From Streptomyces sp. NBC_01478 (GTDB taxonomy: Bacteria; Actinomycetota; Actinomycetes; Streptomycetales; Streptomycetaceae), in contig NZ_CP109444.1 of the NCBI RefSeq assembly GCF_036227225.1, positions 558,001 through 622,000 of the forward strand: a stretch of 64,000 bases of DNA. Direction: 5' to 3'. The position numbers and the translations under genes were made by a program. The notes under the pieces were generated by a model. The model did no database searches, was not told the origin of the DNA, and saw only the letters and a program-made list of their open reading frames with translations. Positions 7,785 to 17,393 of this stretch are shown here, in pieces. The first letter of the stretch is position 1. Each line of letters starts with the position of its first letter.

Positions 7785-9506
7785 CTAACGCCGATCGGGA
7801 AGCGGTACGCCCCAGCGCAGCAGGGTGCCCCTCTCGGGCGGTGCGGCCAGGGTGAGTTCACCGCCCAGGTTCCGCGCGCGCTCGCTGAGATTGCTCAGCC
7901 CGCTGCGATGTCCGCCTTCGCCGATTCCGACGCCGTCGTCGGTAATGGTCAGTGTGAGCCGCTCTTTGCGGACGACGAGTGCGATCTCCGCGGACGAGGC
8001 GTGTGCGTGCCGGGCGATGTTCGACAGTGCTTCGCTCAGCACCGCCACGACTTCGTCCGCCATGGTGTGCGGGACATCGGTGTCGAGCAGTCCCTCCATG
8101 AGCAGGGAGGGAGTGAACCCCAGCGCGGGAACGGCTTCCTCGGCGGTCTTGGAAGCACGGGCCCGCAGGCCGTTGCCGATCGCGGTGCTGTCGTGGGCCC
8201 GTAGACCGAAGATCGTGGACCGGATGATCTTGATGGTGGTGTCGAGGTCGTCGACCGCCCGGTCGATCCGCTCGGTCCCTTCCGGGTGCGCGACGAAGCG
8301 ATGCGCGCTCTGCAGCGTCATTCCCGTCGCGAACAGCCTTTGGATGGCCAGGTCGTGGAGGTCGCGCGCGATACGGTCGCGGTCCTCCAGGAGGCTCACC
8401 TGCTCGGCGGCCCTGCGCCGGTCGGCGAGTTCCAGCGCGAGGGCGGCCTGGCCTGCGAAGCCGGGCAGCGGCTCGATCTCGGCCTGGGTGAAGGTCGGGC
8501 ACCCGGCGGTACGCGCGAGGACGAGCACCCCGCGATCTCCGTCACTGGTACCCATGGGAACGGCGACCGCGGGCCCCAGCCCCGTCCAGCGTTCGGGACA
8601 GTACGTGATCCGCGGGTCGCTCCCCACATCGGAGGTGACGATCAACTGCCCTGCGGCCAGGGCCGCCCCGCTCAGAGTCCCCTCGCGCGGCAGCCTCACA
8701 CCACGGTGCAGCGCGGCACCTTCCCCGAGCGCGAGTACCCCGCGCAGTTCCCGCGTTCCGGCGGTGACCAGGTCGACCACGCCCAGATCGGCCGAGGTGA
8801 TGTCCTGTGCCCGGTTCAGCATCAGCTCCAGCACCTTCGTCTCCGGGGTTCCGGAGAGCAGGCCGCGGGTGAGCTCGGCGCCGGCCGCCATCCAGCGTTC
8901 TCTGACCTGTGCCTCCGCGTAGAGGCGGGCGTTGTCGATCGCCACGCCTGCGGCTACGGCCAGGGTCGACAGGACGGCTTCGTCCTCGCTGTCGAACTGG
9001 GCACCACCGCGTTTCTCGGTGAGGTAGAGGTTGCCGAACACTTCTCCCCGGACACTGACGGGCACCCCCAGGAAGGAGTGCATCGGCGGGTGGTGCGGGG
9101 GGAAGCCGTGCGAGGCCGGGTGCTGTGACAGCTCTGTCAGCCGCAGCGCTTCCGGATGTCTGATCAGCTCGCCGAGCACCCCGTGTCCGGCGGGCAGAGC
9201 CCCGATCCGGGCCTGCTCGGCCTCGCTGACACCGACCGTGAGGAACTGGGTGAGGCGCTGATCGGGACCTATGACACCAAGTGCGCCGTATTCGGCGTCG
9301 ACCAGGACCACCGCGGCCTCGGTGATGTGGCGCAGCACCTGGGAGAGATCGAGCTCGCGGCCCACCGAGAGAATCGCCTGCAGCAGCCCGTGGAGGCGTC
9401 CTCGGGTGCCGCGGACCACGCGGATCTGGACCTGGAGTTCTTCGAGCAGCTCGTCCAGACGTAGTTGCGGCACCATCTCGGACCGTGCGTGTTCCTCGAC
9501 GTTCAC
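7785..9506 (-). CDS. DevS/DosS-like double-GAF sensor histidine kinase
   Basis: 573 residues, GTG start preceded by GGAGG at 7-base spacing. GAF-A (~residues 50-200) contains the histidine-rich FPPHHPPMHSFLGVP and VFGNLYLTEKRGG, matching mycobacterial DevS/DosT, whose first GAF domain binds heme. GAF-B spans ~215-365. A HisKA_3 dimerisation domain follows with RDRIARDLHDLAIQRLFATG (phospho-accepting His in DLHD). The NarL-type ATPase domain has EALSNIARHAHAS and DDGVGIG. It should autophosphorylate and pass phosphate to a LuxR-type regulator, but no such regulator is adjacent. Heme binding, and thus O2/NO/CO or redox sensing, is inferred from the GAF-A match. Confidence 0.88.
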   Translation of the reverse strand: MNVEEHARSEMVPQLRLDELLEELQVQIRVVRGTRGRLHGLLQAILSVGRELDLSQVLRHITEAAVVLVDAEYGALGVIGPDQRLTQFLTVGVSEAEQARIGALPAGHGVLGELIRHPEALRLTELSQHPASHGFPPHHPPMHSFLGVPVSVRGEVFGNLYLTEKRGGAQFDSEDEAVLSTLAVAAGVAIDNARLYAEAQVRERWMAAGAELTRGLLSGTPETKVLELMLNRAQDITSADLGVVDLVTAGTRELRGVLALGEGAALHRGVRLPREGTLSGAALAAGQLIVTSDVGSDPRITYCPERWTGLGPAVAVPMGTSDGDRGVLVLARTAGCPTFTQAEIEPLPGFAGQAALALELADRRRAAEQVSLLEDRDRIARDLHDLAIQRLFATGMTLQSAHRFVAHPEGTERIDRAVDDLDTTIKIIRSTIFGLRAHDSTAIGNGLRARASKTAEEAVPALGFTPSLLMEGLLDTDVPHTMADEVVAVLSEALSNIARHAHASSAEIALVVRKERLTLTITDDGVGIGEGGHRSGLSNLSERARNLGGELTLAAPPERGTLLRWGVPLPDRR

Positions 9507-9578
9507 TTGCTGCCTCCGGTCGCTCGGTCGTCCCGGGCGGCCTGCCGTTGCCGGTGCCCGGTGGGTGGCGCGGCCAGG

Positions 9579-9785
9579 TCAGAACTGGTGCTCCGCGTCA
9601 TGACAGGTGAGGCATGTGATGCGGCGAGCGGGTTGCTTGAGGGTGGTCACACCCATGCCTTCCGGCCGCTCCAGATGCTGCGGGTTGACCTTGACGTGAT
9701 CGGGGCAGAGGGCGGCTCCGCAGTTCCGGCAGACGGCGACGGCGGCAGTGGTCGTCCCGGACTGGTGACACTCGTAGCAGTTCAT
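9579..9785 (-). CDS. DUF2180-like small zinc-ribbon protein
   Basis: A 68-residue protein starting at MNCYECHQSG, with AGGAG seven to nine bases upstream. It contains paired cysteine/histidine ligands: CYEC, then CRNCGAALCPDH, then CLTCHDAEHQF, consistent with two zinc sites. Such small proteins are frequent in Streptomyces beside stress sensors. It lies 72 bp downstream of nothing on its own strand except the kinase's start region, so it is probably its own unit or the leader gene of the kinase transcript. Biochemical role unknown. Confidence 0.75.
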   Translation of the reverse strand: MNCYECHQSGTTTAAVAVCRNCGAALCPDHVKVNPQHLERPEGMGVTTLKQPARRITCLTCHDAEHQF

Positions 9786-9799
9786 GCGTCCTTCTCCTC

Positions 9800-10090
9800 T
9801 CAGAGGGGTCGACGGATGTGACGGGGTGCGCGAGCACGCCCGGTCGAGCCGAGTCCTGAAGCAGGCGCACGCTTCAGCGGCGTAAGAACTGTGTGGTCGT
9901 GCTCTGCGCCCTGGCAGTTGGCCGCAGGCAGGAAGAGCGCACGTCGGCGCGTGGACCTCGCAGTGGAACGTCTTACCGTCCAGTGCGCTTCTACGCCCCC
10001 CACGAGCAGGAGGTCTTCCCACCAGGACAGCGCGATCATCGTGCCGAGCAGGGCGAGCGGGAGCACCGCTGGGAGGAGCAGTACGTACAT
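9800..10090 (-). CDS. Possible small membrane protein, doubtful C-terminus
   Basis: The first 32 residues (MYVLLLPAVLPLALLGTMI then ALSWWEDLLL) look like the one-helix membrane proteins with a W-E-D motif that are common in Streptomyces. After residue ~35 the frame becomes arginine-rich and unlike a real protein, so the gene may be truncated by a frameshift or may end in another frame. The ribosome site is weak. The rest of the 9786-10407 gap shows no supported gene. Confidence 0.35.
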   Translation of the reverse strand: MYVLLLPAVLPLALLGTMIALSWWEDLLLVGGVEAHWTVRRSTARSTRRRALFLPAANCQGAEHDHTVLTPLKRAPASGLGSTGRARAPRHIRRPL

Positions 10091-10407
10091 GAGTACCGCC
10101 TGGGCTTCGATTTGCCTGTCGAGGAGGGCGGGGCAGAGGAAGATGCCTCGCCGGACGCATCGGGTTGCCCGGGAGCACCGTGTGCAGGGAGCGGGGCACG
10201 GGCCCTGCGGCGGGTGAGCGGAGTACTCCGGTGCGACATCGCGGTGGAAGCGGCGCGGCCGGGGACCAGGGCGGCATCACCCACACTAGTCCCCGGATTC
10301 GGTCCTGGACAGCGACAGCCGCCTGGGGACGGCGGGACCGGATCGGGCCGGGGACAGGGATCCGACAGTCGGCAACGAGCTTCAGCCGAGCCGCTCAGCA
10401 GCGCCGA

Positions 10408-10815
10408 CTACGTGACGATGAGCAGAACGATCCACATGACCGCGGCGAGAACCGGAAGCGCGTAGGCGATCAGCGGCATCGCGCTGGGGCCGGGAATGCG
10501 GCTACATGTATAGGTTTCCGCGTAGTCCGGCAGACGCTCGGCGGTACGTCGTTGGATGGCCCGGTTGTAGCGGTGATATCGGTGTCCTACATATGCCCAG
10601 ATGGCGGTGAGCGCGAGCCCGAAGCCGGCCAGGACACGTGCTGCCGCGTGAGTGGTGCCCGATGTGGCAGTGGTGCTGTAGGCCACCGCGAGGAGAGATT
10701 GCGCGACGAGGAACAGGTTGCCGCGCTCGAAGACCATGGTGTCGGTGTGGAGGTGGTGCTCCCACAGACGGGCGTCTGCGTCTCGCCCCTGTTCGTGGTT
10801 CTCTGGCGTCGCCAT
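10408..10815 (-). CDS. Small three-helix integral membrane protein
   Basis: 135 residues with a charged N-terminus (HEQGRDADARLWEHHLHTD) and hydrophobic segments near 32-48, 60-78 and 112-134. Between helices 2 and 3 lies a basic/aromatic loop (HRYHRYNRAIQRRTAERLP). The layout, N-terminal helix followed by a first helix starting at FERGNLFLVAQSLL, is reminiscent of RipA-type octameric membrane proteins, but this is only an impression. No operon partner. Function unknown. Confidence 0.6.
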   Translation of the reverse strand: MATPENHEQGRDADARLWEHHLHTDTMVFERGNLFLVAQSLLAVAYSTTATSGTTHAAARVLAGFGLALTAIWAYVGHRYHRYNRAIQRRTAERLPDYAETYTCSRIPGPSAMPLIAYALPVLAAVMWIVLLIVT

Positions 10816-10999
10816 GCGGCAGGTCTGCCCTCCGCTTCAAAGGAACAGTCGACTCCGGCACGGCTCACAGCAGCACCCCCCGGCGTGAACCCTGCCGAGG
10901 GAGCGCTGTCGTCGCAGAGTCACGCGGTGGCGGCCGCGGCGACGTTGTGCTCCGCGTGAGGCCGCGTCGGCTCCCCTGGCGGGCCTGGGCGGTGGAGCG

Positions 11000-11121
11000 G
11001 CCGTACTGGACAACGCCTCGGCGCACGTGGCCAAGGAGTTCAAGGCCCGCCGCCGTCAGCCGATGATCGGGGGGAGCTGTTCCATCTGCCGCCATACAGC
11101 CCGGAGTACCACTCCCCGTCA
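11000..11121 (+). mobile_element. IS630-family transposase relic
   Basis: The plus strand encodes AVLDNASAHVAKEFKARR and, one frame over, ELFHLPPYSPEYHS. In IS630/DDE_3 transposases these are consecutive: the second catalytic aspartate in LDNA..H and the third-block LPPYSPEL(N). Only about 40 codons survive and the frame is broken between them, so it is a fossil fragment. No terminal repeats were found. Confidence 0.65.
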
Positions 11122-11123
11122 CT

Positions 11124-11168
11124 GTGGCGGTGGCCTGCCCGGACGTTTCTCCTGGCAGCCACCGCCAC
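11124..11168 (-). terminator. Inverted repeat downstream of the slipin gene
   Basis: GTGGCGGTGGC (11124-11134) pairs perfectly with 11158-11168 around a 23-base loop, 15 bp past the slipin stop codon. Position suits a terminator; the long loop makes it weaker. Confidence 0.45.
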
Positions 11169-11182
11169 GGTGAGGCGGTTGA

Positions 11183-12037
11183 TCAGACGGTCTTGGTCGA
11201 CCCGTTCAGTACGGGGTCCGGGCTGGTCGTGATGCGCTCGGCGGGCGGCGGTGTCGTGGACGCGGCCGCCGCCGTCTCACGGGCGAGGAAGGAGCCGAGC
11301 TCGCCGATGGTGCTCATCAGCGGAGCGGGGAAGACGACGGTGGTGTTCTTGTCGACTCCGATCTCCACCAGGCTCTGGAGGTTGCGCAGTTGGAGGGCCA
11401 AGGGGTGGTCCATCATGATGTCCGACGCCTCCCCGAGGGCCGCTGCGGCCAGGGACTCGCCCTGGGCGTTGATGATCTTCGCTCGCTTCTCCCGCTCGGC
11501 CTCGGCCTGACGGGCCATCGCACGCTTCATGCTGTCGGGCAACTGGATGTCCTTGAGCTCGACCAGGGTGACCTCCACGCCCCACTCGACGGTGGCGACG
11601 TCGAGGATCTCGCGGATGTCCAGGTTGATGCGGTCGGTCTCCGACAGCGTTTCGTCCAACGTGTGCTGTCCGACGACCTTGCGCAGCGTGGTCTGGGCGA
11701 TCTGGTTGATCGCGGCGTGCACGTTCTCGATCGCGATGACCGACTTCACGGCGTCCACGACACGGAAGTACGCCACCGCCGACACATCGACGCTGACGTT
11801 GTCGCGCGTGATGATCCCCTGCGACTGAATGGGCATCGTGACGATCCGCAGCGAGACCCGGTGCAGGACGTCGACGAAGGGAATGATGAACCGCAGACCA
11901 GGAGATCGAGGCCCGACCAGTCGACCGAACCGGAACAGCACTCCCTGCTCGAACTGCTTGACGACCTTGATGGCCATGGCGATCGCCACGACAACCAGTA
12001 CGGCCACCACGACGATCAGGAAAATGAGTACTTCCAT
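11183..12037 (-). CDS. Slipin/stomatin-like SPFH (band 7) membrane protein
   Basis: 284 residues from the ATG of [10 protein letters not shown], nine bases after GAGGAG; longer starts upstream lack a ribosome site. An N-terminal membrane anchor (residues 2-24) is followed by the SPFH core: [17 protein letters not shown], then [19 protein letters not shown], then [16 protein letters not shown] helical coiled segment ([20 protein letters not shown]) precedes the hydrophobic C-terminus. Slipins oligomerise on membranes and organise lipid microdomains. The tail beyond residue 250 is long and proline/threonine rich. Often paired with a NfeD protein; none is seen here. Confidence 0.9.
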   Translation of the reverse strand: MEVLIFLIVVVAVLVVVAIAMAIKVVKQFEQGVLFRFGRLVGPRSPGLRFIIPFVDVLHRVSLRIVTMPIQSQGIITRDNVSVDVSAVAYFRVVDAVKSVIAIENVHAAINQIAQTTLRKVVGQHTLDETLSETDRINLDIREILDVATVEWGVEVTLVELKDIQLPDSMKRAMARQAEAEREKRAKIINAQGESLAAAALGEASDIMMDHPLALQLRNLQSLVEIGVDKNTTVVFPAPLMSTIGELGSFLARETAAAASTTPPPAERITTSPDPVLNGSTKTV

Positions 12038-12207
12038 GGTGCTGCTCCTCAGATAGGGCACGAGACGCCCCCTTGGTGGCGGGCCAGGCAGAGCTCCGCA
12101 GTTCGTGCCGTCTCCCCAGCATGGCTCGCCGCCTCCGGCGCAGGCAGGGGCCAACCGGTCCCCCATTTCGTTCGCCTCGGCCCGGATACAGGTGGGTCAC
12201 GCAGAGA

Positions 12208-12243
12208 GGGCCATGCGGCCCTGAAGGCAGGGCCGCATGGCCC
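12208..12243. terminator. Perfect 15-bp hairpin in the slipin-USP gap
   Basis: 12208-12222 pairs perfectly with 12229-12243 around a 6-base loop. It lies between the divergent starts of the slipin and universal stress protein genes, where a terminator is not needed. It may mark the end of a lost gene or protect one promoter from read-through. Confidence 0.6.
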
Positions 12244-12404
12244 GTCACGGGTTCGACGAGGGTGCGTAGCGTGAAGCTGTCTGTCCGGTCTCCCCCTAGC
12301 GGCCGGAACATCTGCCCAGGCGCTCACCGAAGTCCCGGCGGCGCGAGCCCTCGCTGCCCTCGGGCAAGCCGGCCCTGTTGGCAACCGACCGGCAGGAGAA
12401 CGAC

Positions 12405-12733
12405 ATGGCTCAGCACACCGACGAGAATCCCTTGGCCGTCGCCGTGGGTGTCGACGGCTCGGCGTGCTCGCGGGCGGCACTGCGACGGGGCCTGGCGCAG
12501 GCCGAGTTGACCGGCAGCACCGTCGAAGCGGGCGCCGCGTGGCAGTCCCCCGCGTGGACGAGGGTCATCCCGTGCAGGTCCTGATGGAAGCCGCCCGCAC
12601 CGCACAACTCCCGGTCCTGGGCAGCCGTGACCACGGCACCTTCACCGGCATCCTGCTCGGCTCGGTCAGCCGGCACTGCGTACGGCACGCGCCCTGCCCG
12701 GTCGTCGTCATCCCCCAACCCCGGCCCGCGTGA
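12405..12733 (+). pseudogene. Universal stress protein (UspA) with internal deletion and frameshift
   Basis: The N-terminal beta strand and helix are normal (LAVAVGVDGSACSRAALRRG) after a good AGGAG site. About 45 codons later the reading frame must change. What follows is the C-terminal nucleotide-binding end: VLGSRDHGTFTGILLGSVSR, then HAPCPVVVI. The middle 60-80 residues of a normal ~140-residue domain are absent. In intact proteins the G-x2-G-x9-G(S/T) loop binds ATP; here it would not be joined to its strand. Probably inactivated by a deletion. It lies 120 bp upstream of the P-type ATPase. Confidence 0.75.
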
Positions 12734-12853
12734 CGGAACGCTCACCGGCCGAGGACAACAGCCGTCCCCTCGTGGCGTGTTGGCCGTGACGGACAACGGC
12801 TTCGAGGCGCATCCGCACCATCTCAGGCACGTTCCTTCCCGGGAGGGCCCCTC

Positions 12854-15676
12854 ATGACCCGGTCATCACACACCGCCGAGCGAGAAGCCCCGCTGCCCGA
12901 TGAGCCCGACAACGCCGAGCAGGCCGACGAGCGCCGGCAGCCGGCGGAACTCTTCCGCGACCTGCGCACCTCCCCCTCGGGCCTCACCAGCCGGGAGGCG
13001 ACCCGCAGACAACTGGTCTACGGCCCCAACGTGCTGACCCGATCCGGCGGCAGGCGCTGGCCGGGCGAGCTGCTCGCCCAGTTCACCCAGCCCCTGGCGA
13101 TTCTGCTCGCCCTCGCCGCCGTCCTGGCATGGGCCGGAGGAACACCCGCACTCTCCATCGCCGTTGTGGCCGTCATCCTCCTGAACGCCGGATTCGCCTT
13201 CGTCCAGGAGATGCAGGCCGAGCGAGCCGTGGAGGCGCTGGCCGCCTTCCTGCCGCCCACCGCCAGGGTCGTACGCGACAAGGTGCGGTGCGAGATCGCG
13301 GCCAAGGACCTCGTGCCCGGAGACATCCTCATCGTCTCCGAGGGCGACCGGGTCTGCGCCGACGCCCGGATCATCGAGGGCACCCTCACGCTCGACCTGT
13401 CCTCACTGACCGGCGAATCCCTTCCCGTGACCCGCTCGCCCGAGCCGTCCGACGCGACCGGCTCCCTTCTGGAGGCACACGAACTCGTCTTCAGCGGCAC
13501 CACCTGCAGCGGTGGCGAGGCGGAAGCGGTTGTGACCCGGACGGGCATGTACACCGAGCTGGGCCGCATCGCCGCGTTGTCGCAGCGCGTGCACACGGAG
13601 CGCAGCCCGCTGGAGAAGCAGGTGCGGCGGGCCACCTGGATCATCGCCGTCGTCGCGGTCGCGATCGGCGCGGCCTTCCTGCCCATCGGCGTCGCCGCCG
13701 GGCTGGGCTGGAGCGCGGCCATCAGCTTCTCCATCGGGTTGATCGTCGCCAACGTCCCCGAGGGACTGCTGCCCACGATCACCCTGGCCCTTGCCGCGGG
13801 AGTGCGGGAACTCGCGCGTGGAGGAGCCGTCGTCAAACGCCTCTCGGGAGTCGAGACCCTGGGATCGACGACCGTGATCTGCACGGACAAGACCGGCACC
13901 CTCACCGAGAACAGGATGCGGGTCACCCGGCTGTGGTTGGCGGGCAGCGAGATCGAAGCGGACCGGGCCGCTCACGAGCCGCAGGCGGCAGTCCTCGCAG
14001 CGAGCGGCGCCGCCTGCACCACCGCGGAGGCACCCACACCGGCACAGCCTCAGGGCAGCGGCGACCCCACCGAACTCGCGATCCTGCGCCTGGCCGAGGA
14101 CCTCGGCGTGGCCGTCGGGCCCGCACAGCGCAAGGCCGCCCGCCGCACGATCTTTCCTTTCGACGCCCACCTGAAGCGCATGTCCACGGTGAACGACGAG
14201 GCAGGCGCCGTCACGGTGCACACCAACGGCGCCCCCGAAGCCGTCCTGCCCTGCTGCACCCACCTCCTCGGCCCGCAGGGAAAGAACGTCGAACTGGACG
14301 CCACCGTGCGCGCGGAACTGAACACCACCATCGATGGCTACGCGGCTTCCGGACTGCGCGTGCTCGCCATCGCCCGCCATGTCCTGGACCACGGGGAGAA
14401 GGTGCCGGTGGACCGGCCGGCAGCCGAATCCGGCCTGACCCTGATCGGCCTGGTCGCCATGGCGGACCCCGCACGTGCCGGCGTCGCCGACGCCGTCAAG
14501 GACGCACACCGGGCCGGAATCCGTATCCACGTCATCACCGGCGACTACGGACTCACCGCCGCGGAAATAGCCCGCCAGGTCGGCATCGGCCACGTCGGCA
14601 GCCCGGTTCTCGCAGGTGACGTGCTGGACCGGATGAGCGACAAAGACCTCGACGAACTGCTCGCGCAACGGCAGGAAATCGTCTTCGCCCGCACCTCACC
14701 GGAAGCCAAACTCCGTATCTGCGAAGCCCTGCGCGCGCAGGGCGAAGTGGTGGCGATGACCGGAGACGGCGTCAACGACGCCCCTGCCCTGCGCCACGCC
14801 GACATCGGTGTCGCCATGGGCAAGTCGGGAACGGACGTGGCCCGCGAGGCAGCCACCATGGTGCTCACCGACGACAACTTCGCCACCATCGTCTCCGCGG
14901 TCGACGCGGGACGACGCGTCTTCGACAACGTCCGCAAGTTCGTGCTCTACATCTTCGCCCACGCAGTACCCGAGGTCGTCCCCTTCCTCGTCTTCGCACT
15001 CTCCGGCGGCCACATCCCGCTGCCGCTGACGGTCCTGCAGATCCTGGCGATCGACCTCGGCACCGAAACACTCCCCGCGCTCGCACTCGGACGCGAGCCC
15101 GCCGAGCCCGGACTCATGTCCCGCCCGCCCCGCCCCCGCACGACAGGCGTCATCGACCGGGCCCTGCTCTTCCGCGCATGGGCGTTCCTGGGAACGATCT
15201 CCGCGGTCCTGGTCATGGGCGGCTTCCTCTTCACCCTGTGGCACGCCGGCTGGCACCCAGGTGACCCCACGGGCGGCGGCACCACCCTGCACCAGGCATA
15301 TCTGGAAGCGACGACCATCACGTTCGTCGGCATCGTCGCCTGCCAGATCGGCACAGCCTTCGCCGCCCGCACCGACCGCGCCTCCCTGCTCACCGTCGGC
15401 ATCTGGACCAACCGCCTGCTCCTGTGGGGCATCGCCTTCGAGCTGGCCTTCACCGCAGCGGTCGTCTACGCACCGCCCCTCCAGCACATCTTCGGCACGG
15501 CAGCTCTCAGCCCGGCGCAGCTCGCGGTCATCGCACTGTTCCCGCTCATCGTCTGGGGAGCCGACGAAGCCTTCCGCTGGTTCCGGCGCCGCCACGACGC
15601 GACCAGGACCTCAGCGCTCGCAACGCCCGCGACCGCGCACTTCGCAGAGGGGCGTCCGGCGGACCAGGCAGGGTGA
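12854..15676 (+). CDS. Type II cation-transporting P-type ATPase
   Basis: 940 residues, ATG six bases after GGGAGGG. Order: N-terminal cation-ATPase domain (~30-100), TM1-2, actuator with [10 protein letters not shown] (~186), TM3-4 with [15 protein letters not shown], phosphorylation site [11 protein letters not shown] (D345), nucleotide domain with [13 protein letters not shown] and [10 protein letters not shown], hinge [17 protein letters not shown] (~637), then six C-terminal helices. The PEGLL motif in TM4 groups it with the Na/K-, H/K- and Ca-type pumps rather than metal-type P1B pumps. The KGAPE motif is changed to NGAPE. The transported ion cannot be told. A decayed paralogue is at 1262-2800. 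Confidence 0.92.
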   Translation: MTRSSHTAEREAPLPDEPDNAEQADERRQPAELFRDLRTSPSGLTSREATRRQLVYGPNVLTRSGGRRWPGELLAQFTQPLAILLALAAVLAWAGGTPALSIAVVAVILLNAGFAFVQEMQAERAVEALAAFLPPTARVVRDKVRCEIAAKDLVPGDILIVSEGDRVCADARIIEGTLTLDLSSLTGESLPVTRSPEPSDATGSLLEAHELVFSGTTCSGGEAEAVVTRTGMYTELGRIAALSQRVHTERSPLEKQVRRATWIIAVVAVAIGAAFLPIGVAAGLGWSAAISFSIGLIVANVPEGLLPTITLALAAGVRELARGGAVVKRLSGVETLGSTTVICTDKTGTLTENRMRVTRLWLAGSEIEADRAAHEPQAAVLAASGAACTTAEAPTPAQPQGSGDPTELAILRLAEDLGVAVGPAQRKAARRTIFPFDAHLKRMSTVNDEAGAVTVHTNGAPEAVLPCCTHLLGPQGKNVELDATVRAELNTTIDGYAASGLRVLAIARHVLDHGEKVPVDRPAAESGLTLIGLVAMADPARAGVADAVKDAHRAGIRIHVITGDYGLTAAEIARQVGIGHVGSPVLAGDVLDRMSDKDLDELLAQRQEIVFARTSPEAKLRICEALRAQGEVVAMTGDGVNDAPALRHADIGVAMGKSGTDVAREAATMVLTDDNFATIVSAVDAGRRVFDNVRKFVLYIFAHAVPEVVPFLVFALSGGHIPLPLTVLQILAIDLGTETLPALALGREPAEPGLMSRPPRPRTTGVIDRALLFRAWAFLGTISAVLVMGGFLFTLWHAGWHPGDPTGGGTTLHQAYLEATTITFVGIVACQIGTAFAARTDRASLLTVGIWTNRLLLWGIAFELAFTAAVVYAPPLQHIFGTAALSPAQLAVIALFPLIVWGADEAFRWFRRRHDATRTSALATPATAHFAEGRPADQAG

Positions 15677-15719
15677 GCAGCGGGATCAGTACTGCTGTCC
15701 CGGCCGACGAAAGGCTGTC

Positions 15720-16107
15720 GGCACCTGGGAACATCTGCGGCAGCAGGTCCAGGCCGCAGCCGACGCCGTGGGTGACGTCGACTGGGACCAGAACACCAGG
15801 CCGAACCCCCGTGGCAGAGCCTCGTCGACCGGCTGGCGGAGATGGTGCGGGAGGTGAGGGACTGGGCCGCTCGCGGAGCGGATTCACCAGCACGATTCAC
15901 CTGAGCACGGACAGACGCTGCCGCCCGCAGCCCCTGCTCGTCACTGCCGGACAGAGAGGTGGCAGCGCCCTGCCGTGCGTACTTGCGACGCCAAGGCATC
16001 CGGCACACGATCCGGGAGAAGACTGACAGCCAGGCTGCCCGCCTGCGCAGAGGTTCACGCGGAGGGCGACCACCAGGCTTGGGCTCCGCACATAACCGCG
16101 TGCCACG
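15720..16107 (+). mobile_element. IS5-family transposase relic (frameshifted)
   Basis: Three pieces of one IS5-type transposase appear in order on the plus strand in different frames. They are TWEHLRQQVQAAADAVGDVDW, then LGRSRSGFTSTIHLSTDRRC with PLLVTAGQRG, then YLRRQGIRHTIREKTDSQAA with RRGSRGGRPPG. They correspond to the pre-catalytic, first DDE and late regions; intervening segments are deleted. No terminal inverted repeats were identified. It follows the P-type ATPase stop by 44 bp. Confidence 0.8.
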
Positions 16108-16110
16108 ACC

Positions 16111-16407
16111 TCAACTCACCGATGCACCAGGCGCCAGTACCAAACCGGCTGCCGCGAGGAAGTCCTCAAGGCTGATGACACCGCTACCCGTGCCGTCGTC
16201 CCATTCGACCAGGAGTCCCGAGAGACCCTCGTTCCAGGAGTCCGGCGTGTCGGTATCAGGGTCAGGGTGCCACTCGACGCAGCCTTCACCGTGCCGGAAT
16301 CGGAGATACAAGTACTGGCCGTCTGCTGTCCAGGCATCCCACTGCGACGGGCAGGCGGAACACGTCTGCACAACCCGCACCAGTTCCCGGCCCACATCTG
16401 CATCCAT
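16111..16407 (-). CDS. Hypothetical protein, ~98 residues
   Basis: From the ATG of MDADVGRELV the protein reads VRVVQTCSACPSQWDAWTADG, then YLYLRFRHGEGCVEWHPDP, then LLVEWDDGTGSGVISLEDFL. The composition (acidic, aromatic, no signal, no helices) and even strand-like pattern look like a genuine small globular protein of a Streptomyces-specific family. Two cysteines (CSAC) could bind metal. A longer open frame to 16647 has no coding character before this point. No function assigned. It abuts the IS5 relic. Confidence 0.55.
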   Translation of the reverse strand: MDADVGRELVRVVQTCSACPSQWDAWTADGQYLYLRFRHGEGCVEWHPDPDTDTPDSWNEGLSGLLVEWDDGTGSGVISLEDFLAAAGLVLAPGASVS

Positions 16408-16743
16408 CCGGTGATGGTCGCGCACCAGCAAAACCCGTGCAATCGACTTCGGACCGTTCTCACAGCCGCTTAAGAAGCGGCCAGACGCACATCCCATCCG
16501 GGCGGCCACCGGGTGACCGCGGGCCGGGTGACAGGCACGGATCCTCGCCGTTGCATCGACGATGTCACTCGGCAACGTCTCGACACAGGAGACCTGTTGA
16601 CCACGTAGCACGCCGAAATTCCCTGAGCACTGGCGACCTGGACACAAGGCACAAGATCGTGAGACGGAATGCCGCGGCCCCTAAATGAGACAGCCGGGAA
16701 AACCCAGGTCGTCACACCTGAATGGGACATTCCGAATTCGCGC

Positions 16744-16962
16744 CTACAGACGCGGGGTGTGGTCGGACGGCCCGAGCGCGTCAGCGACGGTCGCGGTCAG
16801 CAGCCTCGGATTGTGCAGGGGTGAGAGATCCATGGTCTTGCCCACACCTCCGGCACCTGTGAGCGTGACCAGCCGGCTTCCGCCCATCGCCGGGCCGATC
16901 CGGTCGGTCTCCGCCGAGCGGCCGACGAAAGAGGTCCCTTCGTCCCGGATCACCATCGCCAT
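16744..16962 (-). pseudogene. NB-ARC/AfsR-type ATPase regulator relic with internal deletion
   Basis: The start of an STAND ATPase module is visible: TSFVGRSAETDRIGPAMGGS, then LVTLTGAGGVGKT (Walker A). The sequence then jumps to LLTATVADALGPSDHTPR, which in intact proteins lies about 40 residues later, and ends. The DNA-binding and later ATPase parts are absent. It is a truncated remnant of a SARP or LuxR-type regulator. Confidence 0.6.
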
Positions 16963-17331
16963 GTCGTCATCGTTCCTCGCGACTCGACGGTTCGTCAGAG
17001 AAATCAGACATAGCCGCATGACCGATACTTTCGGCCATTACCCTACGAATGTTCCTTCCGGACGATCGAGCGGAGAGGTTTGGGTGCGGATCGCTCTTGG
17101 AGCGGGTCTGTTGGGCAACCGGACCGCCCGCAGGACCACACGATCGCATCCCGTCCCGCCTTCTCCGACCGTGCCGCCCAACCCCTCGGCCTCAAGAGGC
17201 GCCCGCGCCACCGAGATGTTCGCGGGGCGGTACGTCAACGCACTGATCCGTACCGGCCTGCCCGCCACGGGTAGCCCGCCTTGCACCCGACCCGCAGGCT
17301 CGCGTCACCTGCGTTTTCATCATCATCAGGA

Positions 17332-17360
17332 CCAATCCCCGGCCCGCTCAGGATCGGATT
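17332..17360 (+). promoter_or_regulatory. SigK-type promoter of sigK-rskA
   Basis: CCAATCC (17332-17338), 16-bp spacer, CGGATT (17355-17360), 33 bp upstream of the sigK GTG. The same boxes and spacing precede the lipid operon (24245-24273) and the molybdoenzyme gene (27157-27185), implying autoregulation. Confidence 0.75.
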
Positions 17361-17393
17361 ACGTCCGGAGATGTCCCAACCGCGGAGGGCGTT

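Noticed and set aside
15261..15857. Plus-strand frame overlapping the ATPase C-terminus
   Set aside because: Most of it is an off-frame shadow of the ATPase; only its end carries the IS5 transposase fragment.
17038..17286. Minus-strand 82-residue frame upstream of sigK
   Set aside because: No ribosome site and no recognised motif.
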